DNA of 64,000 nt from Cacconaster sp045641345. Its GTDB lineage: Bacteria > Bacteroidota > Bacteroidia > Bacteroidales > UBA932. Positions within the stretch are counted from its first letter, which is position 1, and each line of letters starts with the position of its first letter. Positions 42,756 through 51,131 of this stretch are shown here, in pieces. The position numbers and the translations under genes were made by a program. A model generated the notes under the pieces. That model was not told where the DNA came from. It ran no database searches and saw only the letters and a program-made list of their open reading frames with translations. The stretch is taken from positions 94,959 through 158,958 of the forward strand of contig JAZUGR010000014.1 of NCBI GenBank assembly GCA_045641345.1. The letters are read 5' to 3'.

Positions 42756-43583
42756 ATGGACGAACGATTGATAAAGATACACGCAGCGGCCGATTACATA
42801 ATCGGGCAGACAAACGGATTCAAGCCCGAGGTCGGCATAATTCTCGGAAGCGGTCTCGGGAAACTGGGCGAAAGCATCCGGGTGGAGAAAATCATCCCTT
42901 ACCGCGAAATCCCCCACTTTGCGGTTTCCACCGCAGTGGGGCATAAAGGCAATCTGATACTCGGACATCTCGGAGGCAAGAGGGTCTGCGCCATGCAGGG
43001 TCGGTTCCACTACTACGAGGGATACCCGATGGAGCAGGTGACTCTGCCGGTGCGGGTGATGAAGCTCCTCGGAATCAGGAATCTTTTCGTGTCGAATGCG
43101 GCAGGAGGGGTCAATTTCGACTACAAGCTGGGCGACCTGATGATAATAACCGACCATATCAACTTCCTACCCAACCCGCTGATAGGCAAGAATATGGACG
43201 AATTCGGGCAGAGATTCCCCGATATGACGCGCCCGTACGACCCGGTCCTGATCGAGCGCGCCGAGAGCATCTGCCGCAGCGAAGGGATCAAGATACACAA
43301 AGGTGTCTATTTCGGAGGCACCGGGCCGACTTACGAAACCCCTGCCGAGTATAAGTTCGAACGTCTCATCGGAGCCGATGCCGTGGGCATGTCAACCATA
43401 CCCGAAGTGATAGTGGCCCGCCACTGCGGCATTCCGGTATTCGGAATCTCCGTCATCACCAACGAAGCCCACGACAACTACGGCAGCGACTACGAAAACA
43501 ATGCCGATGAAGTTGTCGCCTACGCCGATGCCGCGGCCGACAAGATGAACGTGATTTTCACCAAACTGATCGAAACCCTCTGA
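42756..43583 (+). CDS. punA: purine-nucleoside phosphorylase (PNP-I, trimeric type)
   Basis: A cytosolic enzyme of 275 residues splitting purine nucleosides with phosphate. Landmarks are ILGSGLGKLG, VGHKGNLILG, the phosphate/ribose motif MQGRFHYYEGYPM, VSNAAGGVN, the base-binding YETPAEYKF and GMSTIPEVIVARHCG, and ITNEAHDN with the Asn that selects 6-oxopurines in the mammalian-type family. Position directly after the deaminase suggests it handles inosine-type products. It is followed after 1 nt by the MBL-fold gene. Confidence 0.93.
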   Translation: MDERLIKIHAAADYIIGQTNGFKPEVGIILGSGLGKLGESIRVEKIIPYREIPHFAVSTAVGHKGNLILGHLGGKRVCAMQGRFHYYEGYPMEQVTLPVRVMKLLGIRNLFVSNAAGGVNFDYKLGDLMIITDHINFLPNPLIGKNMDEFGQRFPDMTRPYDPVLIERAESICRSEGIKIHKGVYFGGTGPTYETPAEYKFERLIGADAVGMSTIPEVIVARHCGIPVFGISVITNEAHDNYGSDYENNADEVVAYADAAADKMNVIFTKLIETL

Positions 43584-43584
43584 C

Positions 43585-44394
43585 ATGGCCGTATTCCTGA
43601 GCCTTTCGAGCGGCAGCAACGGAAACTGCTATTACCTCGGCGACGGCAAGTCAGGAATACTCATAGACCTTGGCATCGGCACGCGCTCCATAAAGAAACG
43701 CCTTGCCTCATACGGGATTGACATCAATTCCATATCCGCCGTACTCGTCTCCCACGACCATTTCGACCATATACGCAGCCTCGGCACATTCACCGAAAGA
43801 TTCCACAAGCCCGTATATACAACGGCCGAAATAATAAAGGCGCTCGAAACACATTACTGCACCAAGGGATATATGTCCGGTTGCTGCAATGCGCTTGTCC
43901 CGGGCCGAGCCAACGAAATACTGCTCTGCGGCAGCAACTGCAGGCAGATTGTAACCGTAACCCCGTTCAGAGTTCCGCACGATGCCGCCGACACCGTCGG
44001 CTTCCATATCGGATACTCGGGCAAAGGCATCACTTTCATCACCGACATCGGAGAGGTGACAGACGAAGCCGTCCGCTACGCCTCAATGTCCGACTGCCTT
44101 ATCATAGAGGCGAATTACGACGTGGATATGCTTATGCGAGGCCCCTACCCTCCCGAGCTCAAGGCAAGGATAATGCAGGGGCACGGGCATCTTTCGAACG
44201 AGCAGACCGCAAGCCTGCTGCGCCGTGCCACCCGCTCCGACCGGTGTCCTCTCAAACAGATATTCCTGTGCCATCTGAGCGAAAACAACAATACCCCGTC
44301 GGTCGCCCTCGGAACGATAAAAAAGGCAATCCCCGGAGGGATTGCCCTGTATTGTCTGCCACGGAGAGACCCTTCCGAAGCATTTGAAGTTTAA
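43585..44394 (+). CDS. metallo-beta-lactamase-fold hydrolase (YycJ/WalJ-like)
   Basis: A cytosolic MBL-fold protein of 269 residues starting FLSLSSGSNGNCYYLGDG, the characteristic start of the YycJ/WalJ family linked to 5'-3' exonuclease activity in DNA repair. The metal motif is SHDHFDH (56-62), with Asp in place of the usual variable residue. VPHDAADTVGF supplies the next His, and LIIEANYD the bridging Asp. GHGHLSNEQT is a second family motif. Its TAA overlaps the TAA of the opposite-strand lipoprotein gene through a shared TTAA. Confidence 0.87.
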   Translation: MAVFLSLSSGSNGNCYYLGDGKSGILIDLGIGTRSIKKRLASYGIDINSISAVLVSHDHFDHIRSLGTFTERFHKPVYTTAEIIKALETHYCTKGYMSGCCNALVPGRANEILLCGSNCRQIVTVTPFRVPHDAADTVGFHIGYSGKGITFITDIGEVTDEAVRYASMSDCLIIEANYDVDMLMRGPYPPELKARIMQGHGHLSNEQTASLLRRATRSDRCPLKQIFLCHLSENNNTPSVALGTIKKAIPGGIALYCLPRRDPSEAFEV

Positions 44395-45248
44395 TCGTCC
44401 AGATGTATCTCCTCCATGGAGATGATCTGATTGATCAGCAAAGAACTGCTCTCATCGGAGCGGAAGGATTTCACAACCCCGTTCACGGTGGTGAGGGTAA
44501 CGACGAATCCTTCGGAAAGAACGGGCGGCACCGATACGTCGATGAGGAGTCCGCTGTCAAAAGGCTGCCCTTCGGCGCCGAAATCAACTGAAACAGACTT
44601 GCCTCCCGAGACGAACTTCACCTGAGGGTCGCCCTCCTCATCGAAAGTCACGTCGGCCTTGCCCGAAAGAATCTCGTCGTTCTTGCCTGTCACGGCAATG
44701 GACTTGAGTGCATCCTCCTCCGAACCGTATATCATCAGCTCGACATAGGAGCACAGATTCTTGAAACCGAACGTATGGTCGCCGCTGCAGGCCACCATAA
44801 GGTTGGCTCCGCCGGCATACAGGTTGTCGGGATCGTCCTGATTGAAGACAAGCGACGAAGGGTATTCAACGGCAATCACGTCGCCTTCAGGGGAGAAGGT
44901 GCACTTTGATGCAGCTGAATACGGATAAACCGCATAATAGACGCTGGAATCGCTGAGCAGCGACCGGCTCACGAACTGCCCCTGCGCAGAATACGCCCCT
45001 TCATTGAGGACGAACTCCACTCCCGTGGAATTGCCGGAGAACACCGCGATGGCATCCCCCTCCGACCAGAAATGCTTGAGCTCACCGAAATCGATGTAAG
45101 TCCTCGACCATTCAGGCTCGCAGTCCCTGAAAGAAGATGCGCTTACGGCATCCACGACATTGAAATGCCCTTCCGAGACAGGCGCATCCTTCGAGCATGA
45201 CGAGGCTGCCATTACCATAATGGCAAGCGCGAATATTGTTCTTTTCAT
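44391..45248 (-). CDS. lipoprotein of unknown function, fimbrillin-like
   Basis: A 285-residue lipoprotein. The ATG at 45248 gives MKRTIFALAIMVMAASSC with a lipobox Cys18; upstream in-frame residues are not needed. The mature part begins with a Ser/Glu-rich linker and is beta-rich, with a WSEGDAIAVFSG motif and YAVYPYSAASK. That pattern (W..GD.I.VF ... Y.A.YP) is typical of fimbrillin/Mfa-like or BACON-containing surface lipoproteins of Bacteroidota. Without accessory fimbrial genes nearby, a structural pilus role is not claimed. It stands alone between convergent and co-directional genes. Confidence 0.7.
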   Translation of the reverse strand: MKRTIFALAIMVMAASSCSKDAPVSEGHFNVVDAVSASSFRDCEPEWSRTYIDFGELKHFWSEGDAIAVFSGNSTGVEFVLNEGAYSAQGQFVSRSLLSDSSVYYAVYPYSAASKCTFSPEGDVIAVEYPSSLVFNQDDPDNLYAGGANLMVACSGDHTFGFKNLCSYVELMIYGSEEDALKSIAVTGKNDEILSGKADVTFDEEGDPQVKFVSGGKSVSVDFGAEGQPFDSGLLIDVSVPPVLSEGFVVTLTTVNGVVKSFRSDESSSLLINQIISMEEIHLDD

Positions 45249-45287
45249 ATTGACAACAATCATATCAGATTCGCAAATATACAAAAA

Positions 45288-46157
45288 TTAATAAGAACCG
45301 AACATCAACAATGCCATACCGCACAGGAGAAGTATCATCTCCAACCCCTTGGCGCGCAGCTTCCCCTCCTTGAAGAGCAAAGCTCCGAATGCGAATGTGA
45401 CCAGGACCGAACTGCGGCGCAGCATGGAGATTACCGAAAGCAGCGAACCGTCAAGGCTCAAAGAGTAGAAATAGCAGAAGTCCGACACGGTTATGAATAC
45501 CGCGATGAGCACTATCGACCAGTCCCATCTCACAGGCTGCACCTCGTCCCCCTCATATCGCAGATATTTCCTCCTGAGGATCACGATCAGTGCGAGGATG
45601 GCAGTGATGTAAAAATCACACCACGACTGTACGAACAGCGGGTTGACGTCCCTCATAAGATACTTGTCGAAAAGTGCGCTCACCACTCCGAAGGCCACCG
45701 CCCCGAACAGGCACCAGACCCACTTGTTGCCGCTGAAAACAATCCCCTCCTCCCTCGAAGAACGGCTGAGCAGGTACAGCGCCACGACAGCCGTCACCAC
45801 ACCGGCCCATTGCGTGAGGTTCAATCTCTCTCCGAATATGAGCAGGCATCCCAGCAGCACGAACACGGGCCTGGAGGCCTTCACTATCCCTACCGTCGTG
45901 AGCGGGAGGTGCTTCAGGGCCACAATGCCGCATATCCACGAAGCAGTCACAAGCATCGATTTGAAAACTAGTTTCAGATGCAGATGCAGGGTCCCGCCCG
46001 GAAACGAGAAAAGCACGGGAGACAGCAACAATGTCGAAAAGCCGGTTGCCAGAAGCAACACCTCAAGCACTCCGTTCTTGCGAACGGCATCCTTCTTGGC
46101 CACGTCGTACAAGCCAAGAAGAAGCGCCGAAACTACCGAAAGCCACAACCAGTCCAT
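45288..46157 (-). CDS. EamA/DMT-superfamily transporter
   Basis: An inner-membrane protein of 289 residues with ten predicted helices arranged as two EamA repeats. The first repeat ends VGIVKASRPVFVLLGCLLIFGERL, which contains the conserved Pro and Glu of the family. The second contains SLLSVISMLRRSSVLVTFAFGALLFKE. It likely exports or imports a small metabolite; the substrate is unknown. Its ATG overlaps the TGA of the TPR gene (TGATG), so the two proteins are translationally coupled. A preceding in-frame TTG is not preferred. Confidence 0.85.
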   Translation of the reverse strand: MDWLWLSVVSALLLGLYDVAKKDAVRKNGVLEVLLLATGFSTLLLSPVLFSFPGGTLHLHLKLVFKSMLVTASWICGIVALKHLPLTTVGIVKASRPVFVLLGCLLIFGERLNLTQWAGVVTAVVALYLLSRSSREEGIVFSGNKWVWCLFGAVAFGVVSALFDKYLMRDVNPLFVQSWCDFYITAILALIVILRRKYLRYEGDEVQPVRWDWSIVLIAVFITVSDFCYFYSLSLDGSLLSVISMLRRSSVLVTFAFGALLFKEGKLRAKGLEMILLLCGMALLMFGSY

Positions 46158-48151
46158 CAATCCATTCCCTCCTTCTTACAATATTTTTTGATTACACTAT
46201 ATGCATCCTCTATGCCAAGTTCTCCGGCCACGCTCAGGTCGATGCATCCCTTGCCTTTGTCCTTGAGATAAATCTGCACCAATCCGCGGTTATAGAAGGC
46301 CTCTCCGAGCGAGGGCGCGATTTCGATTGCCTTGGAATATCGCTGGATAGCCTCAGGCATATTGCCGCTCAGGCACGAAAGATTGCCCAGGTTGTAGTGC
46401 ACGAATGGCGACTCGGGATCCAGATCGCACGCCGAGAGCATATCCTTAAGTGCGGGAGAGTAGTCATATTGCACCATACCCTTGTCCTGGACACGCGTAT
46501 GGGAGGCTTTTGTATCATCCATGGAAAGAACCTGGACACCGTTGTCCATCGAAGATATGAACACTATCATATCTGCCAGAAGCGCTCCCCTGTTGATAAG
46601 GAAATAGGGATTCCCCGGATCGGCCTCTATGGCCTTGTCGTAGTACGACTGCGCCGAATTGTACTGACGTTTCCTGCTTTCGACCAAAGCCTTGACATAG
46701 AGATTCACCGGGCTGCGCTCCGCCCTGAGGGCCTTGTCGACCGAAGCCGACAGGGCCGGAACGTCCTTCAGCCCTTCGTCCTTCGAGCAGGTGAATTCCA
46801 CGGGGACAGGCAACGACGAGATGAAGGCGTCCAGAGCCTGATTCTCATATTTCCGGTCGAGCGAAGTGACGTTCACGGTCGAATCGGCTATCCTGAACTT
46901 GAAAAGAGGCTTGAGCCTGATGTCCACGTCGCGGAACTGGATGAGCTCATTGTCGAAGTTCTGCCCGGCGAATTCGGCGTCGAGCGCCAGCAACGCATCA
47001 TATTTGCGCGCCGTATCCGCGAATGCGGCACGTCCGCTCGAATCGGCCGTAAGCGCCTTGTACTGGGCAATCTTCTTCTGAGCCGTCTGGTAATCCAGGC
47101 GCGACGACTTCTGCTGCCCCAGCATATTGCGCACATAAGCCCTGTTCATATACGCCTGGGCGAAATCGGGATACAGCTCTATCGCCTTGGAATAATCGGC
47201 CAGGGCGTTCTGGTATTTGCCCATCTGCACGAAAAGCGCCGCCCTGTTGAAATAGGCCAGCACATTGTCTGGATTTATGTTTATAACCCTGTCGTAGTCG
47301 TCGAGCGCATCGGCGTAATTTCCGACGTTGGAAAGGATGAGCGCCCTGTTGTACAGGGTCAAGGCATTCCCCGGCTCATCCCTGAGCACACGGTTAAGGT
47401 CATTGAGCGCGTCCTGCAGCCTGCCTGTCTCATAAAGCAGCAGCGCCCTGTTGAAATAGGCGAAGGTATTGGTCGTGTCAAGGTCTATCGCCGTGTCGAG
47501 GTCGCCGAGGGCTTCGACATACTCCTTCCTCGCGGCATATATTCTGGAGCGGCGCACATAGCCGTCGGGGTCGTTGGTATTGAGCGAAATGGCCCTGTCA
47601 AAATCATTCAGGGCCAGAGTCGTGTCGCCGAGGAAGAGATGGCAGGCTCCCCGGTCGATATAGGCGTCACTCTCGTCGGGCACCTTGCGGATATACTTGT
47701 TGAAATCCCTGATTGCAAGATTGAACTGCTGGGAGAAGAAATAAGTGACTCCGCGGCTGAAGTAGAACCCTATGAAATTAGGGCGCAGTTCTATCGCCTC
47801 CTGAATGTCGCTGAGGGCTTCATCATATCTGCCGATGCGGCTGTTGGTTATGCCGCGGTAGTGATAGGCAGGAGTATATACCGGATTGAAATGGAGCGAC
47901 CTGTCGAAATCGAGCATGGCGCCGGTGAAATCCCCGAGGTTGTACTTGGCTATGCCTCTGAAGAAATATGCCTCGTAATTTGTGGAATCAAGCCTCGACA
48001 GCGTCGTGAGATTTTCTATCGCCTTGGAATATTTGCCGTCCGACAGGGCCTGCCTGCCGGCATAATAGAAATGGTTCAAATCATACTGGGCAAATAGCAA
48101 ACCACTCTGCAGAAGCAGAGTGAGCGAAACTATGAAAACCTTTTTGAACAC
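46157..48151 (-). CDS. exported tetratricopeptide-repeat protein
   Basis: A 664-residue protein with a signal peptide (about 1-21, FKKVFIVSLTLLLQSGLLFA) and two arrays of TPRs: about ten repeats at 25-365 (for example GKYSKAIENLTTLSRLDSTN, GRLQDALNDLNRVL) and two or three more at 520-640. A non-TPR region of about 150 residues with a candidate beta domain lies between them. It is a periplasmic protein-protein interaction scaffold. The frame starts with GTG at 48151, 4 nt after a TAnnTTTG box, so a leaderless GTG start is likely. It is coupled to the EamA transporter downstream. Confidence 0.82.
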   Translation of the reverse strand: MFKKVFIVSLTLLLQSGLLFAQYDLNHFYYAGRQALSDGKYSKAIENLTTLSRLDSTNYEAYFFRGIAKYNLGDFTGAMLDFDRSLHFNPVYTPAYHYRGITNSRIGRYDEALSDIQEAIELRPNFIGFYFSRGVTYFFSQQFNLAIRDFNKYIRKVPDESDAYIDRGACHLFLGDTTLALNDFDRAISLNTNDPDGYVRRSRIYAARKEYVEALGDLDTAIDLDTTNTFAYFNRALLLYETGRLQDALNDLNRVLRDEPGNALTLYNRALILSNVGNYADALDDYDRVININPDNVLAYFNRAALFVQMGKYQNALADYSKAIELYPDFAQAYMNRAYVRNMLGQQKSSRLDYQTAQKKIAQYKALTADSSGRAAFADTARKYDALLALDAEFAGQNFDNELIQFRDVDIRLKPLFKFRIADSTVNVTSLDRKYENQALDAFISSLPVPVEFTCSKDEGLKDVPALSASVDKALRAERSPVNLYVKALVESRKRQYNSAQSYYDKAIEADPGNPYFLINRGALLADMIVFISSMDNGVQVLSMDDTKASHTRVQDKGMVQYDYSPALKDMLSACDLDPESPFVHYNLGNLSCLSGNMPEAIQRYSKAIEIAPSLGEAFYNRGLVQIYLKDKGKGCIDLSVAGELGIEDAYSVIKKYCKKEGMD

Positions 48152-48172
48152 GGCGCAAAATTAGTAAATTTG
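48143..48172 (+). promoter_or_regulatory. promoter of the M28-uvrB-relA-uvrA operon
   Basis: TTTG (48143-48146), 18 nt, TAAATTTG (48165-48172), 19 nt before the ATG at 48192. Its -33 box lies within the first codons of the divergent TPR gene, and its span overlaps the opposing promoter. Confidence 0.65.
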
Positions 48173-48187
48173 CAGATTAACCTCAAA
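48156..48187 (-). promoter_or_regulatory. promoter of the TPR gene
   Basis: On the minus strand, TTTG (48187-48184), 20 nt, TAATTTTG (48163-48156). This is a full consensus ending 4 nt before the GTG start. Its -7 box is one base away from the -7 box of the divergent promoter. Confidence 0.75.
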
Positions 48188-48191
48188 CTAA

Positions 48192-49121
48192 ATGCCCAAA
48201 AGCTTGATACCGGCGATGGTCGCCGCAATGCTTGCCTTTCCTGCAGCCTTTCAGGCATATGCAGAAGACGACAGGCAGTTGCGCCGTGACGTGGAATTCC
48301 TCTCCGACGACCTGTGCGGAGGGAGGGCCTCGGGCAGCGAAGGGAGTGAGATGGCAAGGCTCTATATCGCCGACAGGTTCCGCGACATCGGGCTGAATCC
48401 GATAGGATGGCACTTCACCCAAAGCTTCAAGGCAGAGGACTCCACCATTCTGCGCAACATAGCCGGCATCATCCACTCGAGCGGCGAAAGCGATGAGTAC
48501 GTCATAATCTGCGCCCATTACGACCACATCGGCACGATAGGGGGCACAATCTACAACGGAGCCGACGACAATGCCTCCGGAGTGGCCGCCCTGCTTATGA
48601 TTGCCTCCAGGCTTATGGAAATGAAAAATGCAGGGACGGGGCCCGGCTGCAACCTGATATTCGTGGCGCTTGACGGCAAGGAACTCAATATGGCCGGGAG
48701 CCGTCATTTCGTGGAAGAGATGACCATACCGCCCCACAAGATACGATGCGCCATAAACATCGACATCATAGGGTCGGACCTTGTCCCCGTGGGCAGGCGC
48801 AAGGATTACATAATAGCCCTCGGCGAAAACACACTCCCTCCCTCGTCAAGGGGATATATCAGCCATATATGCTCCACCGGCCCGTACAGGATGGACCTCG
48901 ACCTTTCGTTCTACGGAAGTCGCGACTTCACGAAGATGATGTACATATCGGGCGACCACCACTCCTTCGCCGCAAAAAAAATACCTGCGGTTTTCTTCAC
49001 TTCGGGATTCCACAGTCTCACATACAAGGCCGGTGACGATGCCTGTATCGTCAACTTCGACCTGCTCAGGCGCCGTGCAATGGTAATCTGCAGGTTCATT
49101 TCCTGCATCGGAAACAGATAG
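48192..49121 (+). CDS. M28-family peptidase-like protein with altered active site
   Basis: A 309-residue exported protein (signal peptide about 1-24, LIPAMVAAMLAFPAAFQAYA) with the Zn-aminopeptidase fold. Metal-ligand motifs are present in order: CAHYDHIG (His109), GADDNASG (Asp125), GKELNMAGS (Glu164), NIDIIG (Asp191) and a late GDHHSF. The position normally taken by the catalytic Glu just before the metal-ligand Glu is Lys163 (GKE instead of xEE). Peptidase activity is therefore doubtful although metal binding should persist. It lies 12 nt before uvrB and is presumably in the same transcript. Confidence 0.85.
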   Translation: MPKSLIPAMVAAMLAFPAAFQAYAEDDRQLRRDVEFLSDDLCGGRASGSEGSEMARLYIADRFRDIGLNPIGWHFTQSFKAEDSTILRNIAGIIHSSGESDEYVIICAHYDHIGTIGGTIYNGADDNASGVAALLMIASRLMEMKNAGTGPGCNLIFVALDGKELNMAGSRHFVEEMTIPPHKIRCAINIDIIGSDLVPVGRRKDYIIALGENTLPPSSRGYISHICSTGPYRMDLDLSFYGSRDFTKMMYISGDHHSFAAKKIPAVFFTSGFHSLTYKAGDDACIVNFDLLRRRAMVICRFISCIGNR

Positions 49122-49133
49122 GCGGAAACGGAT

Positions 49134-51131
49134 ATGGAATTCAAACTGCATTCACCATACGCCCCCTCCGGCGACCAGCCCCAGGCCATCCGCGAAATCT
49201 GCGATTCGATTCTCAGCGGCAACAAATGCACCACGCTGATGGGCGTGACAGGGAGCGGCAAAACCTTCACGATGGCCTGCGCCATAGAGCGGTTGCAGCG
49301 ACCGGTGCTGGTTCTGAGCCACAACAAGACCCTGGCAGCCCAGCTCTACGGGGAATTCAAGTCATTCTTCCCCGAAAACGCAGTGGAGTACTTCGTGTCG
49401 TACTACGACTATTACCAGCCCGAAGCCTATCTTCCCGTAACCGACACCTACATAGAGAAGGACCTGAGCATCAACGACGAGCTAGAGAAACTGCGGCTGA
49501 GCGCAGCATCGGCCCTCCTCTCCGGACGGCGCGACATAATAGTGGTCTCGTCGGTATCCTGCCTCTACGGCATAGGGAACCCCGAAGATTTCCACAATAC
49601 CACGGTACATCTTGAAACCGGCCTTACGATAAGCCGTCAGAAACTGCTCTACTCCCTGGTGGATGCCCTGTACAGCCGTACCGAAGCCGAATTCGGCCGA
49701 GGCAGCTTCAGGGTCAAGGGAGATACCGTCGACATATTCCCTGCCTACGGGGACAATGCCTTCAGGATAACTTTCTTCGGCGATGAAATCGAATCCATCG
49801 AAACCATAGAGCCGGCAAGCGGCGCCACGTTGTGCAGCCTCAACGAGGCCACCATCTATCCGGCCAACAATTTCGTCACCACACGAGAACGCATCAAAAG
49901 CGCCATAAACCTGATTCAGGACGATATGACCGAACAGTGCCGCCATTTCAGGGAACTGGGCAGGAATCTGGAGGCCAAGCGTCTGCAGGGCAGAGTTGAA
50001 TATGACCTCGAGATGATACGCGAACTCGGTTACTGCTCCGGAATCGAGAACTACTCCCGATATTTCGACGGCCGCAAGCCCGGTATGCGCCCCTTCTGCC
50101 TGATAGACTATTTCGGTGACGATATGCTGACATTCATCGACGAAAGCCACGTCACGCTGCCGCAGGTAAGGGCTATGTACGGCGGTGACCGGTCGAGGAA
50201 ACAGACACTCATCGAGTATGGCTTCAGACTCCCGGCGGCAGCCGACAACAGGCCCCTAAAGTTCGAGGAATTCGACTCCCTCATAGGGCAGCGTCTCTTC
50301 GTGAGCGCCACTCCGGGCGACTATGAACTCGAAGAATGCGGCGGAGCCGTAATCGAGCAGATAGTGAGGCCCACCGGACTGCTCGACCCTCCGATTGAAG
50401 TCAGGCCCATCAAGAATCAGGTGGACGACCTGCTCGAGGAGATTGAAATCCGTGCCGAGAAGGACGAGCGGGTCCTTGTCACCACACTCACCAAGAAAAT
50501 GGCCGAAGAACTCGAGAAATACCTGACCCGCGCCGGAGTCAGATGCAGATATATTCATTCCGACGTCGACACCCTCGAAAGGGTCGAGATAATCGACGAC
50601 TTCAAGGCGGGGCGTTTCGACGTCCTTGTAGGAGTCAACCTTCTCAGGGAAGGTCTCGACATCCCCACCGTATCCCTGGTGGCCATACTCGATGCCGACA
50701 AGGAGGGTTTTCTCCGCTCCGGCAGAGCCCTGACCCAGACAGCCGGCCGCGCCGCCCGCAACGTAAACGGAAAAGTCATAATGTATGCCGACCACATCAC
50801 CGACTCGATGCGCGAGACAATCGACGAAACCTCACGGCGACGCAAGAAGCAGCAGGACTACAACACGGCGCACGGCATAACGCCGAGCGGGGTCGGAGCC
50901 AGGAAAGGCACGACTATTGCAGAGGCATACGCGAAGGAAGATGCAAAGCCCGACAGATTGCAGCGCCTGAGCGAAGATCCGGTGCTGCAGAACATGAGCC
51001 GCGACGAGCTTCTCAAAGCAGTTGAGACTTCCCGCCGCAAGATGGAGGAGGCGGCAGCCGAACTGGATTTCCTGCGTGCCGCAGCCTTCCGTGACGAAAT
51101 GAACGTATTGAAAGAACTTTTGTCAAGATGA
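49134..51131 (+). CDS. uvrB: excinuclease ABC subunit UvrB
   Basis: The damage-verification helicase subunit of nucleotide excision repair, 665 residues. Walker A GVTGSGKT is at 37-44. The beta-hairpin YYDYYQPEAYLP that clamps DNA is near residue 90. Helicase motifs include FIDESHVTLPQ, SATPGDYEL and QTAGRAARNV. A C-terminal UVR motif (LLKAVETSRRKMEEAAAELDFLRAAAFRDEM) contacts UvrC. Length is canonical. Its stop overlaps the relA ATG (ATGA), coupling repair and (p)ppGpp synthetase genes. Confidence 0.97.
   Translation: MEFKLHSPYAPSGDQPQAIREICDSILSGNKCTTLMGVTGSGKTFTMACAIERLQRPVLVLSHNKTLAAQLYGEFKSFFPENAVEYFVSYYDYYQPEAYLPVTDTYIEKDLSINDELEKLRLSAASALLSGRRDIIVVSSVSCLYGIGNPEDFHNTTVHLETGLTISRQKLLYSLVDALYSRTEAEFGRGSFRVKGDTVDIFPAYGDNAFRITFFGDEIESIETIEPASGATLCSLNEATIYPANNFVTTRERIKSAINLIQDDMTEQCRHFRELGRNLEAKRLQGRVEYDLEMIRELGYCSGIENYSRYFDGRKPGMRPFCLIDYFGDDMLTFIDESHVTLPQVRAMYGGDRSRKQTLIEYGFRLPAAADNRPLKFEEFDSLIGQRLFVSATPGDYELEECGGAVIEQIVRPTGLLDPPIEVRPIKNQVDDLLEEIEIRAEKDERVLVTTLTKKMAEELEKYLTRAGVRCRYIHSDVDTLERVEIIDDFKAGRFDVLVGVNLLREGLDIPTVSLVAILDADKEGFLRSGRALTQTAGRAARNVNGKVIMYADHITDSMRETIDETSRRRKKQQDYNTAHGITPSGVGARKGTTIAEAYAKEDAKPDRLQRLSEDPVLQNMSRDELLKAVETSRRKMEEAAAELDFLRAAAFRDEMNVLKELLSR

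Noticed and set aside
46031..48097. 688-codon plus-strand open frame opposite the TPR gene
   Set aside because: The minus strand encodes an obvious TPR repeat protein with signal peptide; the plus frame is a reverse-complement effect of repetitive codons.
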